From Proteles cristata cristata (taxonomy: Eukaryota; Chordata; Mammalia; Carnivora; Hyaenidae): a stretch of DNA of 64,000 nt. How positions within the stretch are numbered: position 1 is the stretch's first letter; each line of letters opens with the position of its first letter. Below are positions 23,520 through 35,391 of the stretch, piece after piece. The stretch is from contig JAESUZ010000980.1 in the NCBI GenBank assembly GCA_017311185.1, positions 1,054,001-1,118,000 of the forward strand, given 5' to 3'. The position numbers and the translations under genes are program-made. The notes beneath the pieces were generated by a model, which saw only the letters and a program-made list of their open reading frames with translations, did not search any database and was not told the origin of the DNA.

Positions 23520-23766
23520 CTTAATTTCATTAAAAAACATTTTTTTAAACATTTATTCACTTCTGACAGGCAGAGAGAAATAGAGCATGAGCTGGGGAGA
23601 GGCAGAGAGAGAGAGAGAGACACAGAATCCAAAGCAGGCTCCAGGATCTGAGCTGTCAGCACAGAGCCTGACGCAGGGCTCGAACTCATGCACCATGAGA
23701 TCATGACCAGAGCCAATGTCGAACACTTAACTGACTGAGCCACCTAGGCACCCCCTTAATTTCATT
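23520..23766 (-). mobile_element. CAN-SINE, antisense
   Basis: An element at about 23532-23754 has antisense tail 'aaacatttattcacttctga', GA tract, 'gggctcgaactcatg' and head 'gagccacctaggcaccc'. It is flanked by a perfect 12-bp duplication 'cttaatttcatt'. Confidence 0.95.
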
Positions 23767-25195
23767 TTGATTCTTCTTTATATTCTTTTGGCAGACGTAT
23801 TTCAGGTCAAAAGTAAGGAACTGTGTTTCAGTGAATTAAATTCCTAATTTTCATTGTTTTTGACATAATCTGTCACGGTGGTGATAGGAACTCAAATTAT
23901 AGTTCTACCTGTTGGATTTTTAGTCAGGATACCTCTGAAACACAAAGTCAGTCTAGTACAAAACTTACTTCATTCGATTGTTTGACTGCTTCAATGAGAC
24001 CGAGTAAATTAAAGTGGTCGCAAAGTCTTCCAAAGGCAACATGCACACTATTTGTTTTTATAGGATTTTGTGAGTTATTTTTTCTGATTTCAAAAATAAT
24101 TCATGTTAACTTGAGAATTTTAACAAATGAAGTACCTAAATTTCTATTAGCCAAGGTTTTTTTTTTTTTTTTTAACTTTTTGGGTATGCTCTTTGAGTAT
24201 TTTCCTAAGCCTATATACAAATATGTATATTTTTCATTATAGAATATGATTCCATTTGTTTGTTTAATAAAAGGAAACATCTATTTCTGTGCATGTATGT
24301 AACTTACATTTGATATTAATGCATCATATTATTTTTGTTTTAGCCCTCCTATATATGAAAAAGCCATGTAATGTAAATTCACACACACAAAAATTTTTTT
24401 TACTCCTGAGACTCCAAATATGTTTTTATCTCCTCAGCAAAAATTTGATTTAGAGAAGATTTTAATTACTCTTTCAGCAGTTTCTAAATCACAATGTGGT
24501 TAGCATTTCTAAATAAATCAAAGGTTTACATTACTTGAAGAAACATGCTCAGTGTAGTATGGCCCTTATTCTTTGCCTTAGAAGTAACTCTGGTGTCTTA
24601 ATTATGGCTTCGTAATAGAGTATCTGGCCTTATAGCCTGTCTAAAAATAAGACATGACACCCCATGACTACAGGCAATCTTTAAGCTATTATTATACATG
24701 TTTCCAATTCTTTTGCCATCAGAAGGAAACTTGATAGTTGGTCTAGGGTGATGCAGGTAATGACATTTACTCACAGAGAGAAAGTGTCTAGGCTAGTGAA
24801 ACATGACCGCATTGCTCATCTAGTGAGATGGAAGCTTTCGTTGTTTTTGTTAATCATCTAGTCATAGAGAAATTTGTAAGTCACACTCTCATACACTCAA
24901 ATTCTCTTCAGTTTTTATATTGAGATGAAAACGTTAAAAATGATCAGCTATTACTTCATTTCATCATCATCATAACATCTTCACTTTATGTTTTCTTTTA
25001 AAAATATGGTCGACACATAGATTTCTTATGGTAGACTATGATCTTAGTGCAATAAAAGCAAATATATATATGTATATGCATAAATATAAAATATATGAGG
25101 TATAAAATCATTCTAAAAGTTTATTATGAATTGTAAAATTACAGTGTGGGTGAATTGTGGGTTATGGTTTACTAAGGAATGCATAGAACGGCTTT
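23767..25195. other. Unique DNA, no gene seen
   Basis: A T15 run at 24161-24175 and an (AT)n-like patch at 25060-25100 are the only simple repeats. An 86-codon frame at 23982-24242 crosses the T-run and has no recognisable domain. Confidence 0.4.
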
Positions 25196-25419
25196 GAAAC
25201 CAATAATATTTTTAAAATTAATTTAATTAACTAATTAATTAACTTTTTAGAAAGAGAGAGAATGAGTGAGGGAGAGGCACAGGGGAAGAGAGAGCAGGTT
25301 CCATGCTCACCACAGAGCTCAACCGGGCTCAATCCCATGACCTGAGATCATGACCTGAGCTGAAATCAAGAGTCATACATTCAACTGACTGAACCACCCA
25401 CGCACCCTGAAACCAACAA
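25196..25419 (-). mobile_element. Older CAN-SINE, antisense
   Basis: An element at about 25207-25408 has a tail altered to TTAA-rich repeats, a short GA tract, 'gagatcatgacctgagctga' and head 'gaaccacccacgcaccc'. Flanks 'gaaaccaataa' and 'gaaaccaacaa' form an imperfect duplication. Confidence 0.9.
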
Positions 25420-26109
25420 CTTTTAAAGTTATTTAAAGTGCCTTTTTCTCAATTACGAGCCTAATTGAAATTAAGAAAATAAAAATCTGTTTTGTCCTTT
25501 ATCTCATTTTAAAACAATATTCTGTAGTCACTGCTGAATTTCGATTTGCTAGATTTTTCAAAAAAAGCAGGTATTAACGCTGCATTTGTGAGGAAAAAAT
25601 ACAACAGGATTATGAGATGAGAAGAAGCATCCAATTATGCTCTTAATTTTAGTTAAGTTTACCACTGGAACTTTTTCACAATAAAATTGATTGAACAGTT
25701 GGTAAAGGGATTATTTACAAGGGTTAAAAATAAGTACTCTATTCAGAAACTCAATGACAACCAGTCATTCCCAGATCAAAATCAAAGCATTCCAAGAAAT
25801 TTCTTTAGTGAGACAATCATGTTTTAAAATTCATATGTAAATATTACTTTTTCCTCAAAGTTACCTATTTCAAAACAATAATAGTTTGACCACCAACGTG
25901 TGAAAACTACCCTACCCATGAGAGCGAGAGTGCAGTTACCAGGCACATGTGCTGCAGCTATCACTTCATCTCTCATTTACAATTCACAAAACAAACATAA
26001 ATACACCAATTGTTGTTTGAAGTATATGAAAAAATATGAAATAAAAATGGCATTCATTAATTAATAAATTGTGGTATCTCATGATTTCAATAAATATTAT
26101 TTCTGGGTA
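25420..26109. other. Unique AT-rich DNA, no gene seen
   Basis: No repeat family, exon or RNA gene recognised. Confidence 0.4.
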
Positions 26110-26367
26110 AAAACAATGATGGAGGGGTGCCTGGGTGGCTCAGTCGGTTAAGCGTCTGACTTCAGCTCAGGTCGTGATCTCACGATTCATGGGTTCGAGC
26201 CCCATGTCGGGCTCTATGCTGACAACTAGCTCAGAGCCTGGAGACTGCTTCAGATTCTGTGTCTCCCTCTCTCTCTGACCTTCCCCTGCTCACGCTGTCT
26301 CTGTCTCTCAGAAACAAATTTAAAAAATTAAAAAATTAAAAGAAAACAACAACAAAACAATGACAGA
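26110..26367 (+). mobile_element. CAN-SINE, sense
   Basis: A full-length element (about 26123-26353) has 'gtgcctgggtggctcagtcg', an intact GGTTCGAGCCCC B box and 'gacaactagctcagagcc'. Its tail has unusual repeated 'ttaaaaaa' units. Flanks 'aaaacaatgatgga' and 'aaaacaatgacaga' form an imperfect duplication. Confidence 0.95.
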
Positions 26368-26655
26368 GATTCAGGGATGTACAGGAAACAAAAAAAGACA
26401 GCATCTTGGGTAGTCCCAGTCATTGGAAGAAGTTCAGCACCATAAGTACATAGTTAGTGCCTACTCTGTGACAGTCATTTTTTGTAGATATAAAATATAT
26501 AAATATATATGAATAAGGCTAGAAAGCTCAAAGACAGAAGGCATCAAAGGAACAGAGAAAGGATGAGAAAACAGAGATGTGTATTAGTGAAAAAAAAGGG
26601 AAGGAAGTAAGGAAGATTAAAGACCATAAGAACGAAGAATGGAAAGGGAAATTAA

Positions 26656-26873
26656 TAATTAGTGTCTAATAGGGGCGCCTAGGTGGCTAAGTCTTGTTTT
26701 TGATTTCAGCTCAGGTTATGAACTCAGGGTCAAGGGATTGAGTCATACACAGGGCTCCACGCTCAGCATAGGGCTTGCTTAATATTATCCCTCTCTGCTC
26801 TCTGCCTCTGTCCCTTGCTAGCACACGCTGTCTCTCTCTTTTTAAAACAAAGAAAAAATTAGCGTCATAATTT
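26656..26873 (+). mobile_element. Older CAN-SINE, sense
   Basis: An element at about 26671-26857 has 'ggggcgcctaggtggctaag', 'tgatttcagctcaggttatg', 'gggctccacgctcagc' and a short A-rich tail. It lacks part of the A-box region. Flanks 'aattagtgtc' and 'aattagcgtc' suggest the target duplication. Confidence 0.88.
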
Positions 26874-27575
26874 AGGAATAATATTCACATTTTTCTTCTA
26901 AAATGATATATGTCAATTATAAAAGTTTTAAACAATACTAAAATAAATTTTCTAAGTCCCATAACCTTCCAAATATAATATTTGATGTTTTCCAGCTAAA
27001 TGGGGTAGGTGTGTGTGTGTGTGTGTGTGTTTGTGTGTGTGTTTAGAGTGAGTGAAAGATAGTGATAGTATTAGAGGGTAAAATTATACTATAATTGACA
27101 TTTTTCAAGTAAAAAATAATTAAACATACTCTTTGGGCACTTCAGCAAGAAAAATGAACAAGTCTATGTGGAAAAATTGCTATACTTTGGATTTATTTTC
27201 ATGAGTGCAAATATTAATTACCAAAAAATCAGGGAAATTTAAGATGAAGAAAATATTTTATTCTTTAAAATGACAAAACAATTATTTCTAAAATTAGAAA
27301 TTCCCCAATTTTAAAACATTTTTTCATACTAGAAAGTTTCTAGCTCATGTTCTAAATGATGAGCACATTAGTACACTTATCTATTTTCCAAATTCCACTC
27401 TCATAGGATTTCAACTTTTTAAAATTGTATTATTGACTTTACAATGTCAGAAGTTACATTTATTTTCAGGTCTTTTACTTCTAATAATTCAGCTAGTATT
27501 TGTCCTTGTTATATATGTAAAGAAACTGATACTCACCATCAAGACTTTAATCTTTAATTGTTGGACTGATTTTTC
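26874..27575. other. AT-rich DNA with a (GT)n array
   Basis: Apart from the dinucleotide array at 27009-27042, no repeat or gene was recognised. Confidence 0.4.
27009..27042 (+). repeat. (GT)n microsatellite
   Basis: About 17 GT units interrupted by a TT near the middle. Confidence 0.97.
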
Positions 27576-27821
27576 AAGATAGATTCATGGGGGACGGGGT
27601 GCCTGGGTGGCTAGGCAGTTAAGCCTCCGACTTCAGCTCAGGTCATGATGTCACGGTTTGTGGGTTCGAGCTCCCCATCAGGCTCTGTGCTGACAGATCA
27701 GAGCCTGGAACCTGTTTCAGATTTTGTGTTTCCCCCTCTTTCTGCCCCTCCTCTGCTCAAACTCTGCCTCTCTCTCAAAGATAAATAAACATTAAAAAAA
27801 ATTTTAAAGATAGATTGATGG
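27576..27821 (+). mobile_element. CAN-SINE, sense
   Basis: An element at about 27591-27806 has 'gtgcctgggtggctaggcag', B box GGTTCGAGCTCC, 'gacagatcagagcc' and the tail 'gataaataaacattaaaaa'. It is flanked by 15-bp copies 'aagatagattcatgg' and 'aagatagattgatgg' with one difference. Confidence 0.95.
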
Positions 27822-28321
27822 CTACTTTATATGATAAATTACTAGATATTTAAGAATATATTCTCTGCTATATTGAAGAGTATCTTGGTTAGGTATAAAA
27901 CTACAGGATTACTATATCAGAACATTGCATATGATTTTCTACTAATGTTGGATAGTGAATGAGTCTACAAAGAAACTTTAGGGCAATTTTTCTTCTTTCT
28001 TCTTGCTGACTTAAAAAATCTCTTTTCCCCCATTATTGATTACTGTTTATTCATTGTATTGATATAAGCTTTATTGCAAGCTTTAGTTTAGCATCTATTT
28101 TCCTATCTTTCTTTATGTCCTTTTTTATATACCTTATGTTCGAAGGATAACATTTTTAACATTTTAACATTTTCCTCTTTTTCAATATTTTCTATTCAGG
28201 TACAATTATATTATTGTTGGATCTTATCTTTTTTTGTCTCTCACATTTATCATCTTCTGTATGATAAATTACTTTCATATTTTTTTGTGTCATTTTCCTC
28301 AACATATTTATCTTTATTTTG

Positions 28322-28322
<1 letters not shown>
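27822..28322 (-). mobile_element. Possible old L1 relic, antisense
   Basis: T-rich sequence with phrases such as 'atcttggttaggtataaaac' and 'cattttcctcaacatatttatctt' (the latter longer match shown in part) resembles antisense L1M 3' sequence. Divergence is high and the limits are unclear. Confidence 0.3.

Positions 28323-28323
<1 letters not shown>

Positions 28324-28359
<36 letters not shown>
28324..28359 (+). repeat. (GT)17-18 microsatellite
   Basis: An almost pure GT array of about 36 bp. Confidence 0.97.
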
Positions 28360-29103
28360 TGGTTGGGAAAGAAAGTAAGGGGTAGAATGTATTTGGAGTA
28401 ATACTTGACTGCATATGAAGATCCTTTTTTCTTACCCTACTGACACATCTCTCCTCAGCTGGGATTTATCACTAAAAAAGTTGGCAAATAATATGCCAAT
28501 GCTTCATCCTCCCTGTCTTACGCCTTGCTTCATCACTACCATCTCTGCTGGCTGAGAGAGCAGGTCAGAAATAATAGAAATGATAAAGTAGCATGGCTAT
28601 CTCCTTAACTCTCCCTTCTTTGCCATTCTGCTAAGTTAATCTGTGTCTCTTCTCAGTCAATCTCTACCTCTCTCAAGGCTGACCTAGTCACCTAAATTTT
28701 TTCTCAGTTCAATGCAATGTAACTGTTCTAACCATTCCACTGAACTGTGTTCATCGAATTATAATTCTAGACTCAAAATCTAGTGGGCAAACTTGAATCT
28801 GGCTCTTATTTGACCTGGTGTGTCTTTAGATTTTAAAAAATGCACCAAAAGAAAACAAAAATATTTCAGTTGTGTATTTCTGATCTTGATCAATAGCACA
28901 AATATGATCTGATCACTTAAAACTGAAACCTAAACTTTTCTCTTGATTCTTAGTTTTCCTTCACTTCTTCACATTGAAAACTTATTTTCCAAACTCTGTC
29001 AATTCTGTCTTCTAAATATTTCCTGTTAGTTCTTATCCAATAAGCAGACTATCCTTAAAGAATCAGCTAAATACAAGTGTGTGTGCATGTCAAGCATGTG
29101 TGC

Positions 29104-29105
<2 letters not shown>
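28360..29105. other. Unique DNA, no gene seen
   Basis: No repeat or exon recognised. The 28500-28760 part reads loosely like L2, but not well enough to call. Confidence 0.35.

Positions 29106-29138
<33 letters not shown>
29106..29138 (+). repeat. (CA)16 microsatellite
   Basis: A pure CA array. The Cys/Val and His/Thr runs in overlapping open frames result from it. Confidence 0.97.
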
Positions 29139-29142
<4 letters not shown>

Positions 29143-29264
29143 ACAAAGTTCAAAGCTGATCAATGTACCTAGAACTTGGCAGTCAGGCAATCTAGAAAAA
29201 AAAAAGTTAAAATTCAGCATAAAGATGGATTTTAAACTTTCTGGTAGAGAATGGGTTATTTTCT

Positions 29265-29490
29265 TTTAAAAAAATATTTTTAATGTTTATTCATTTCTGA
29301 GAGACAGAAAGAGAGAGTACAAGTAGAGGGGGGGGCAGAGAGAGATGGAGACCCAGAATCCGAAGCAGGCCTCAGGCTCTGAACTGTCTGCACAGAGCTG
29401 GACCCAGGGCTTGAACCCACAAACCACGAGATCATGACCTGAGCTGAAGTTGGGATGTTTAACCGACTGAGCCACCCAGGCACCCCCTTT
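29265..29490 (-). mobile_element. CAN-SINE, antisense
   Basis: It has antisense tail 'aatgtttattcatttctgag', GA tract with a G8 run, 'gggcttgaacccac' and head 'gagccacccaggcacccc'. No clear target duplication is visible. Two overlapping antisense open frames are repeat artefacts. Confidence 0.92.
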
Positions 29491-29629
29491 CTCTCTTATA
29501 TGTAGGGAAGGGATGGTGTATCATGATCTTAAGTTCTTAGAGTGCCTGAAGGCATAAATTTAACCTGTTTCTCTCAATCCTAATGAAGGAAGTCTTAATT
29601 CTTCTACATTTTTCACCTGGAAAGCTCCA

Positions 29630-30060
29630 GCAGAATTTATTCTATTTCAGTCCTTGTCCAGATGGCTTCCAGAGCCCATAATTATAGCACAACTATGATC
29701 CTGTTGTGTTGATGTTTAAAATCTTTCAACCCCATCCACTTTCCAGATGAAATAAAGGCAAAATATAATAGCACATTGTTCACATCTTTCTTAATTTGAC
29801 CTTTGGCTCTTCTACCTTATCTGCATGCAAACTATGCCCCTGCTAATCAAACTGTTTATAAATGAATCTCCAGTGTATGCTGCTTATTCTCCCCTCCATC
29901 TTTTGTAAAAATTACCTCTGTGTGGAATGTCTCTGCACTGTTTTGTACTCTTGGAAAACTTCAACTCCCCCAAGATATAGTGTTTTCAGTTGCTTGATTT
30001 TGGAATTCCTTAGTTTTACTCAGCCCATACATGGCAAAATATAAACTTTTAGAGTTCTTT
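29630..30060 (+). repeat. L2 LINE 3' region
   Basis: The order 'aatctttcaaccccatccac', 'agatgaaataaaggc', 'atttgacctttggctcttct' and 'tgtggaatgtctctgcactg' matches the L2 3' coding end and UTR. Frame is lost; a 60-codon frame here is incidental. Confidence 0.65.
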
Positions 30061-30119
30061 GAAATGACAGTTAAGTATTCCCTTTTCCATGGCCCAATTC
30101 TGCTTTATATATTTCTGTT

Positions 30120-30641
30120 ATGAAGCTACTGGTTTCTTATTGCTGCTGTAACAAATTACCACACACTCAGTGGCTTAAAACAATTCAAATACATTATCTC
30201 ATAGTTCTGGAGGTCAGAAGTCTGAAGTTGGTCTCACTGTGGCAAAATCAAGGTGTTGGCAAGGGCTAGCTTCCTTCTGGAGGCAACAGAGGGAGAATCT
30301 GTTTCCTTATCTTTTCCAGCTTTTAGAGGCCACCTGGTATTTGGCTCTTCATTCCTTCACCTTCAAAGCCAACAATGTATCATCAAATCATCTCTGACTT
30401 TAATCCTCTGCTTCTGTCCTCAAACTTTTCCTCTTCTGATTCTGACCCTACTGACTCCCACTTATAAGAACTTTTGTGATGACATTGGGCCTACCCTGAT
30501 AATTCAAAAGAATCTATTTCAAGATCCTTTATTTAATCACATGTGCAAAGCCCCCTTTTGTCACATAAAGTGACATACGCCAGTTTCCAGGGATTAGGTT
30601 ATGAATATCTTTGGGGGCCATTATTAAGCCTACCACATTTG
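30120..30641 (-). mobile_element. MLT1 (ERVL-MaLR) solo LTR, antisense
   Basis: Read antisense it starts 'TGTGGTAGGCTTAATAATGG' near 30640. It then has the MLT1 body including 'CTTGAAATAG' and 'CTCCAGAACTATGAGATAAT', and ends near 'GCAGCAATAAGAAACCAG' at about 30130. It is about 515 bp, within the usual MLT1 range. No internal retroviral sequence adjoins it. A 106-codon frame within it is not a gene. Confidence 0.85.
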
Positions 30642-31044
30642 GTGTTAACTGAATTATGATAAATGTCTTTCTACTTCAATCAACAATAAAGAGCATTCAG
30701 ACAAATTCTCTTTTAAACTCATTAAGCAAGAAAGCCATTAGACTGATGTGGCTCTAATGCCATGGCAGCCTAGGTAAGCAAACCTAAATCTAAGTCTGTT
30801 AACACCTGAAGGTTACAAAATCAAAAAGCTAAGAACCCATCAGCAACAACCAACTAGGTTTAAGCTACAGCCAGTCAAGTAATTTCTTATTTTGTTGTTC
30901 CACACTTTCTCGTAAAGGTCTTTCCCCCACTTCTATTAGCAAATGCTTCTAACCAGTTTTAGCTTGTCACTACCTGCTTCTAGCTGATTTGTGCCCAAAT
31001 AAACTGTCAAAAACCTTAATATCCCTCGATTTACTTTTCATCAT
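30642..31044. other. Unique DNA, no gene seen
   Basis: No repeat or exon recognised. Confidence 0.4.
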
Positions 31045-31232
31045 CTCTGAGAGCCACATTCATCAAAATTCCTTGAGCTGCTCCTAAAAATTACAGATTC
31101 ATGAGTCAAATCTCAGATAAACTGAATAAAACCTCTGGACTTGAGGTCCAGGAATCTTCATTTTAACAAATTCTTCAATAATCTTTACACGAACTAAGGT
31201 GTAAACATCACTGCCAGGAGCCAGAGTCTGTG
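31045..31232 (+). mobile_element. MER5A-like hAT DNA transposon, sense
   Basis: 'gaggtccaggaatcttcatt' followed by 'ttaacaaattcttcaataat', in the arrangement of the non-autonomous hAT-Charlie element MER5A. The terminal inverted repeats are degraded. Confidence 0.6.
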
Positions 31233-31234
31233 TA

Positions 31235-31330
31235 CTCTTTTTTTCATCATTTTATCTTGAGCCTCTAGCACAGTATCTGATGCATACCAGACCCAATAAA
31301 TGTATGATTAAGTGATTGGATAAATGATGT
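31235..31330 (+). repeat. L2 tail fragment
   Basis: 'gcctctagcacagtatctga', then 'caataaatgtatgattaag', matches the end of L2 ('agcacagtgcctggcacat...caataaat'). Confidence 0.55.
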
Positions 31331-31739
31331 GTGAGATAAACTTAAAATTTTTTCAGCCACAAGATCGATCCTTTGATTATAAGGTGAAAGGGAGGAAACA
31401 TGAAAATTTTGAAACAACATAGATTGGACAATTTCTAAGTTCCCTTTCAGCTGAAATTTGCTCACATAATATATTTCATGTAAAAGGAAACTTCAGGAGA
31501 GTACAGCTTGATGAAGGTGATGGCAAAGTAAAGCTCTGAATAAAAGAGAACCATCTATCCCTATTGTCACCCTCATGGCTGGGAAATTTAGAACAGAGTC
31601 ACAGAGCAACCCCAAGTGATGCATTTACTTTTTAAACACATTGCCAACAAATAATTTTATGATGAATTTAGAGATATGAAAGGGAGAGTGATTTGAAAAG
31701 CATACAGTAGTGGATAAGTATAAGGCATTTTTGTTACAG
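31331..31739. other. Unique DNA, no gene seen
   Basis: No repeat or exon recognised. Confidence 0.4.
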
Positions 31740-31985
31740 TTGAAACAAGCTTTATTTTTAAAATTTTTTATGTTTATTTATTTTTGAGAGAAAGAAATAG
31801 ACAGAACACGAGTGGAGAAGGGGCAGAGAGAGAGGGAGATACAGTATCTGAAGCAGACTCCACGTTCTGAGCCGTCAGCACAGAGCCCAACACACAACTG
31901 GAGCCCACAAACCCTGAGATCATGACCTGGGCTGAACTCGGACCTTAGTTGACAGAGCCACCCAGGTGTCCTTGAAACAAGGTTA
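31740..31985 (-). mobile_element. CAN-SINE, antisense
   Basis: An element at about 31753-31971 has antisense tail 'tatgtttatttatttttgag', GA tract, 'catgacctgggctgaactcg' and head 'gagccacccaggtgtcc'. Flanks 'ttgaaacaagctt' and 'ttgaaacaaggtt' form a near-perfect duplication. Confidence 0.94.
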
Positions 31986-32903
31986 TAAGCATGAATTCCT
32001 GTTCCATGTGACAGCTACAGAAATGTGTTGCTCAGCTCCCCTTTCACAGTAGAACTTGCTCTATAGTTACACAAAGAGCATTTGAGAGCTTCCAACGACT
32101 GTGCTTTCAGTATCAACCACAGCAGTAAGGGTCAATGCCATGCTCTTCCAAAGAAGGTCCCAGTCAATGACCAAGGATGGCGGAGCTACAAAGGCTTGGC
32201 CCTTTCCAACCTACTTGTTTGGGTGAGACTTTATCAGATTGGAATTATAGTTGGAGGCTCTTGCCCAAGTTTCCTTTCTCTCTCCTTCCTTTCCACAGTC
32301 AGGTGTTCACAATGGAAAGGGTTTCCCTGCTCAATCTTGCTTGCTCCCACTTTATCTTTCACAGGCATTGTCTACATCTCTCCACCTTAAAAAATAAATA
32401 AATTTTGAAAAAGCAAAAAACAAACACCAATTCTTGTTACACCTAACGTTTTTTCAGTGCCTGCTTCTTGAGGGACTCAAACTGACAATACTCCCCTACT
32501 TGAAATATCTCATTCCACTGTCCACTCTAGCTAACCAAATCTTACCTTCATTTTTGAATTTTGCTTAATGCTGGGTCTGTTTTGCATGTGTGAGTGGTGC
32601 ACAGCTACAGAGGACCTTATGCTCAGAAGGGCCCATGCTTGGTTTAATTATTTTCTGTTGTCATCTTGAAATTCTAAAAAATTTTTTTAACATTTTCCAC
32701 ATTTTCATTTTGCACTTGGCTCCCAAGTTATATAGCCAGTCCTGCATCACTCTCTGCATTAAAACTTGTTTTAAGATTAGAATACAGTGTTTACTATTTT
32801 CTCATGAATAGCATAATTCTTTGAATAACTGTTTCATGTTAGTTTCTGATGTTGATGCTTATTTTATATTAAGGTTATATCCTCCTTTCCATTTATATTT
32901 TAA
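31986..32903. other. Unique DNA, no gene seen
   Basis: Two overlapping sense open frames (102 and 74 codons, 32082-32401) are in different phases and lack recognisable motifs. No repeat family was recognised. Confidence 0.35.
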
Positions 32904-33095
32904 TTTGGATGGGGGAGGAATGTCGGGGGTCTCAGTCTGTTAAACAGGAGACTCTTGATTTCTGTTCAGGTTATATATTCAAAGTGGTATGATTGAGCTC
33001 CACAGCTACTCCATGCTAAGTATGGACCCTGCTTAAGATTCTCTCTTACCAGCTTTCACTCCCACTGCCCCTCCACCCTGCTCCCTTCTTCTCTT

Positions 33096-33135
<40 letters not shown>

Positions 33136-33155
33136 ATAGTTTGGAAGGAGGAGTG
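32904..33155 (+). mobile_element. Old CAN-SINE, sense, with (AAAT)n tail
   Basis: A strongly diverged element at about 32919-33138 shows 'gactcttgatttctgttcag', 'gattgagctccac', the CT-rich part and a tail of about ten AAAT units. Flanks 'tttggatgggggag' and 'tttggaaggaggag' are a decayed target duplication. The head lost 'cctgggtgg'. Confidence 0.8.
33097..33138 (+). repeat. (AAAT)10 microsatellite
   Basis: An uninterrupted array in the SINE tail. Confidence 0.96.
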
Positions 33156-33569
33156 TGTACATGTCTTATTCCCTAGCTAGAACATGACCTCTGAGATCGT
33201 CTTTGAGCCTACTTTTTATTGCATATAGAATTGTCATGTGGACATGCAGAAATGTCTGTACATATTGTGTGAATAAATAACACAAAATCCCTTTATGTGA
33301 AAGAGTTCCAGGGACAAACTTAGATGTGCTAGTAAAGTAGAACTTTAATGCGTTGCAATTCTTCTTTTTTTTCCCTCTACCTCATGAGTAGTTAAGTTTT
33401 CCAACTAAACTCAGTTTCTTCTGATTTAAACAGTCTCATTTCCATTTAAAACAGCTTATTTGAGATAAATTCTCAATCCTTATAAAATCCGTTCAACCTT
33501 TCTTTGTATTTCCTTCTGAGAGAGCTAACTTTGTCCTGATGGAGGTAAGAGAAAAGCCCCGATAAACGT
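33156..33569. other. Unique DNA, no gene seen
   Basis: No repeat or exon recognised. Confidence 0.4.
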
Positions 33570-34020
33570 AAAGAACAGTAACACACATTTCTAAGGGTCA
33601 GGTGCTATACTAATAAATTTTACATTTATAATATTTAGTTTTTATAAAGCCTCCATGAAGGTGTTACTATTATTTCTCTCTCAAGGGAATGAATTACAAT
33701 TTAGAGAGTATATTTTTTAGTATTTTTTAATGTTTATTTTTGAGAGCAGGAGAGACAGAGTGCAAGTGGGGAGGAGCAGAGAGAGAGACAGACAGACAAA
33801 GGGAGACACAGAATACAAAGCAGTCTCAGGGCCTGATGCGGGGCTCAACCCCATGAATCCTGAGATCGTGACCTGAGCCAAAGTCGGACGCTTCACTGAC
33901 TAAGCCACCCGGGCGCCCCACAATTTAGTGAGTTTAAACAAGTAGCAAATCGAGGTAGGGAACAGCAACCCAAATTTAATTGCCCCAAGACCAGAATCTT
34001 AACCAGTATTCTTGTATCAC
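33570..34020 (-). repeat. MIR, antisense, split by a SINE
   Basis: The left part (33570-33708) has 'gtcaggtgctatactaataa' and 'gaaggtgttactattatttc'. The right part (33933-34020) has 'ccaagaccagaatcttaacc'. Together they read as one antisense MIR interrupted at 33709-33919. Confidence 0.6.
33696..33932 (-). mobile_element. CAN-SINE, antisense, inserted in MIR
   Basis: An element at about 33709-33919 has antisense tail, GA/GACA tract, 'gatcgtgacctgagccaaag' and head 'aagccacccgggcgcccc'. It is flanked by 13-bp copies 'acaatttagagag' and 'acaatttagtgag'. Part of the middle is missing relative to full-length copies. Confidence 0.95.
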
Positions 34021-35076
34021 AGACATAAATGCTTACCTGATATTCATTTAGCAAAAGGTACAGTTTTCTTCACTGATGGGTTTCCTTCCAAACACAAAGG
34101 GGAAAAACATCTTTAAGCTGCCCATTGGAGTCTACATGTCTGAGAACATAAGACAAATCTCAAATAGGAAATTTAAAAGAAAGGCATTAATTAATTGGGC
34201 AAGAGATATTTCCTACTTTCAGACCATCAAAAGCATGACATTTTCCCCTTGTGCTTGAAATTACCTGAGAGACTTATCTACTGAAGACAGACCTAATCTG
34301 AACAAATGGCCATAGCCCTGAGAGCTTCCAGAGCTGATAGGCAAAGATGGCTGGAATTCAAAGTAGTCAGTCGATGCAGAATGTGCTGCGTGAAGCTTTC
34401 AAAGTACAAATTAACCCATTTATTATGTCGGTGATAATCAAAGTAGCATGTTTTGCCTTGTATACCATTTCTCATGTTTTCCATAAACTATGGTTTAGCG
34501 TCCTTTTGGAGGATTAAAACTAGAAGTCATTCCTGGTGCTAACAAACATTTTGGTTGAGTGGTATAACTATTCTTTTGGGCCTTGCAACTTGGCAGCTAG
34601 TCTCTTCAATTATAGTTTTTTAAGTAGGACAAGACTCTGAAAGAAAGCAAACCCTTCATCTTGGGTCCTGCAGTGGGATTGGATATGCTGTGGTATCTCC
34701 CCGAGGCACATTTCCTTAAGGAAAAGTGTGTTTTTGCAAATGGTTTCTTCTGGTCACTTATTGTTACCACCAAACAATTACATTCTCTCTTTCTGTTCCT
34801 ATGGGCCAGCTATCTAAAATTAAGTTAGAATGTGCATATTTTTTAGTAAAGAGAACAGATTTAAGTAGACTATGATAACTAATCATTCCTTCTTAAAAAC
34901 CTGCTGTGATCAGCAGAGGCTCAGTGAAACCTTAGCAAGGGTGTTTCAGGTGTTGTGATTTTTTTGTTTTATTGTTATATAAAGAATCTCCAAATTGAAG
35001 TGTTTCTTTTTTTAATATACAACAGGGGGAAATAGTGGATCACCTTTTCTTGGACTATACATTTTCTTTTCATAGA
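34021..35076. other. Unique DNA, no gene seen
   Basis: About 1 kb without recognisable repeats. Its composition at 34280-34620 is rather even and it could hold a conserved element; there is no coding evidence. Confidence 0.35.
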
Positions 35077-35328
35077 CTAAAGTAATACCTTTAAAAAAAT
35101 TTTTTTTCTTGACATTTATTTATTTTTGAGAGAGAGACAGACAGAGCATGAGTGGGGTATGGAGAGAAAAAGAGAGAGACACAGAATCCGAAGCAGACTC
35201 CAGGCTTTGAGATGTCAGCACAGAGCCTGATGTGGGGCTCAAACTCATGGAGTGCAAGATCATGACCTGAGCTGAGGTCCGAGGCTTAACTGACGGTGCC
35301 ACCCAGGTGCCCCTAAAGTAACACTTGT
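35077..35328 (-). mobile_element. CAN-SINE, antisense
   Basis: An element at about 35091-35312 has antisense tail 'gacatttatttatttttgag', GA tract, 'gatcatgacctgagctgagg' and head 'gccacccaggtgcccc'. Flanks 'ctaaagtaatacct' and 'ctaaagtaacactt' form an imperfect duplication. Confidence 0.94.
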
Positions 35329-35391
35329 CTATTTAAATAAGTATAGGTTGTTTTTACCTCTCCCCTCCTACTGGTTCAGAACTAAAATCAA

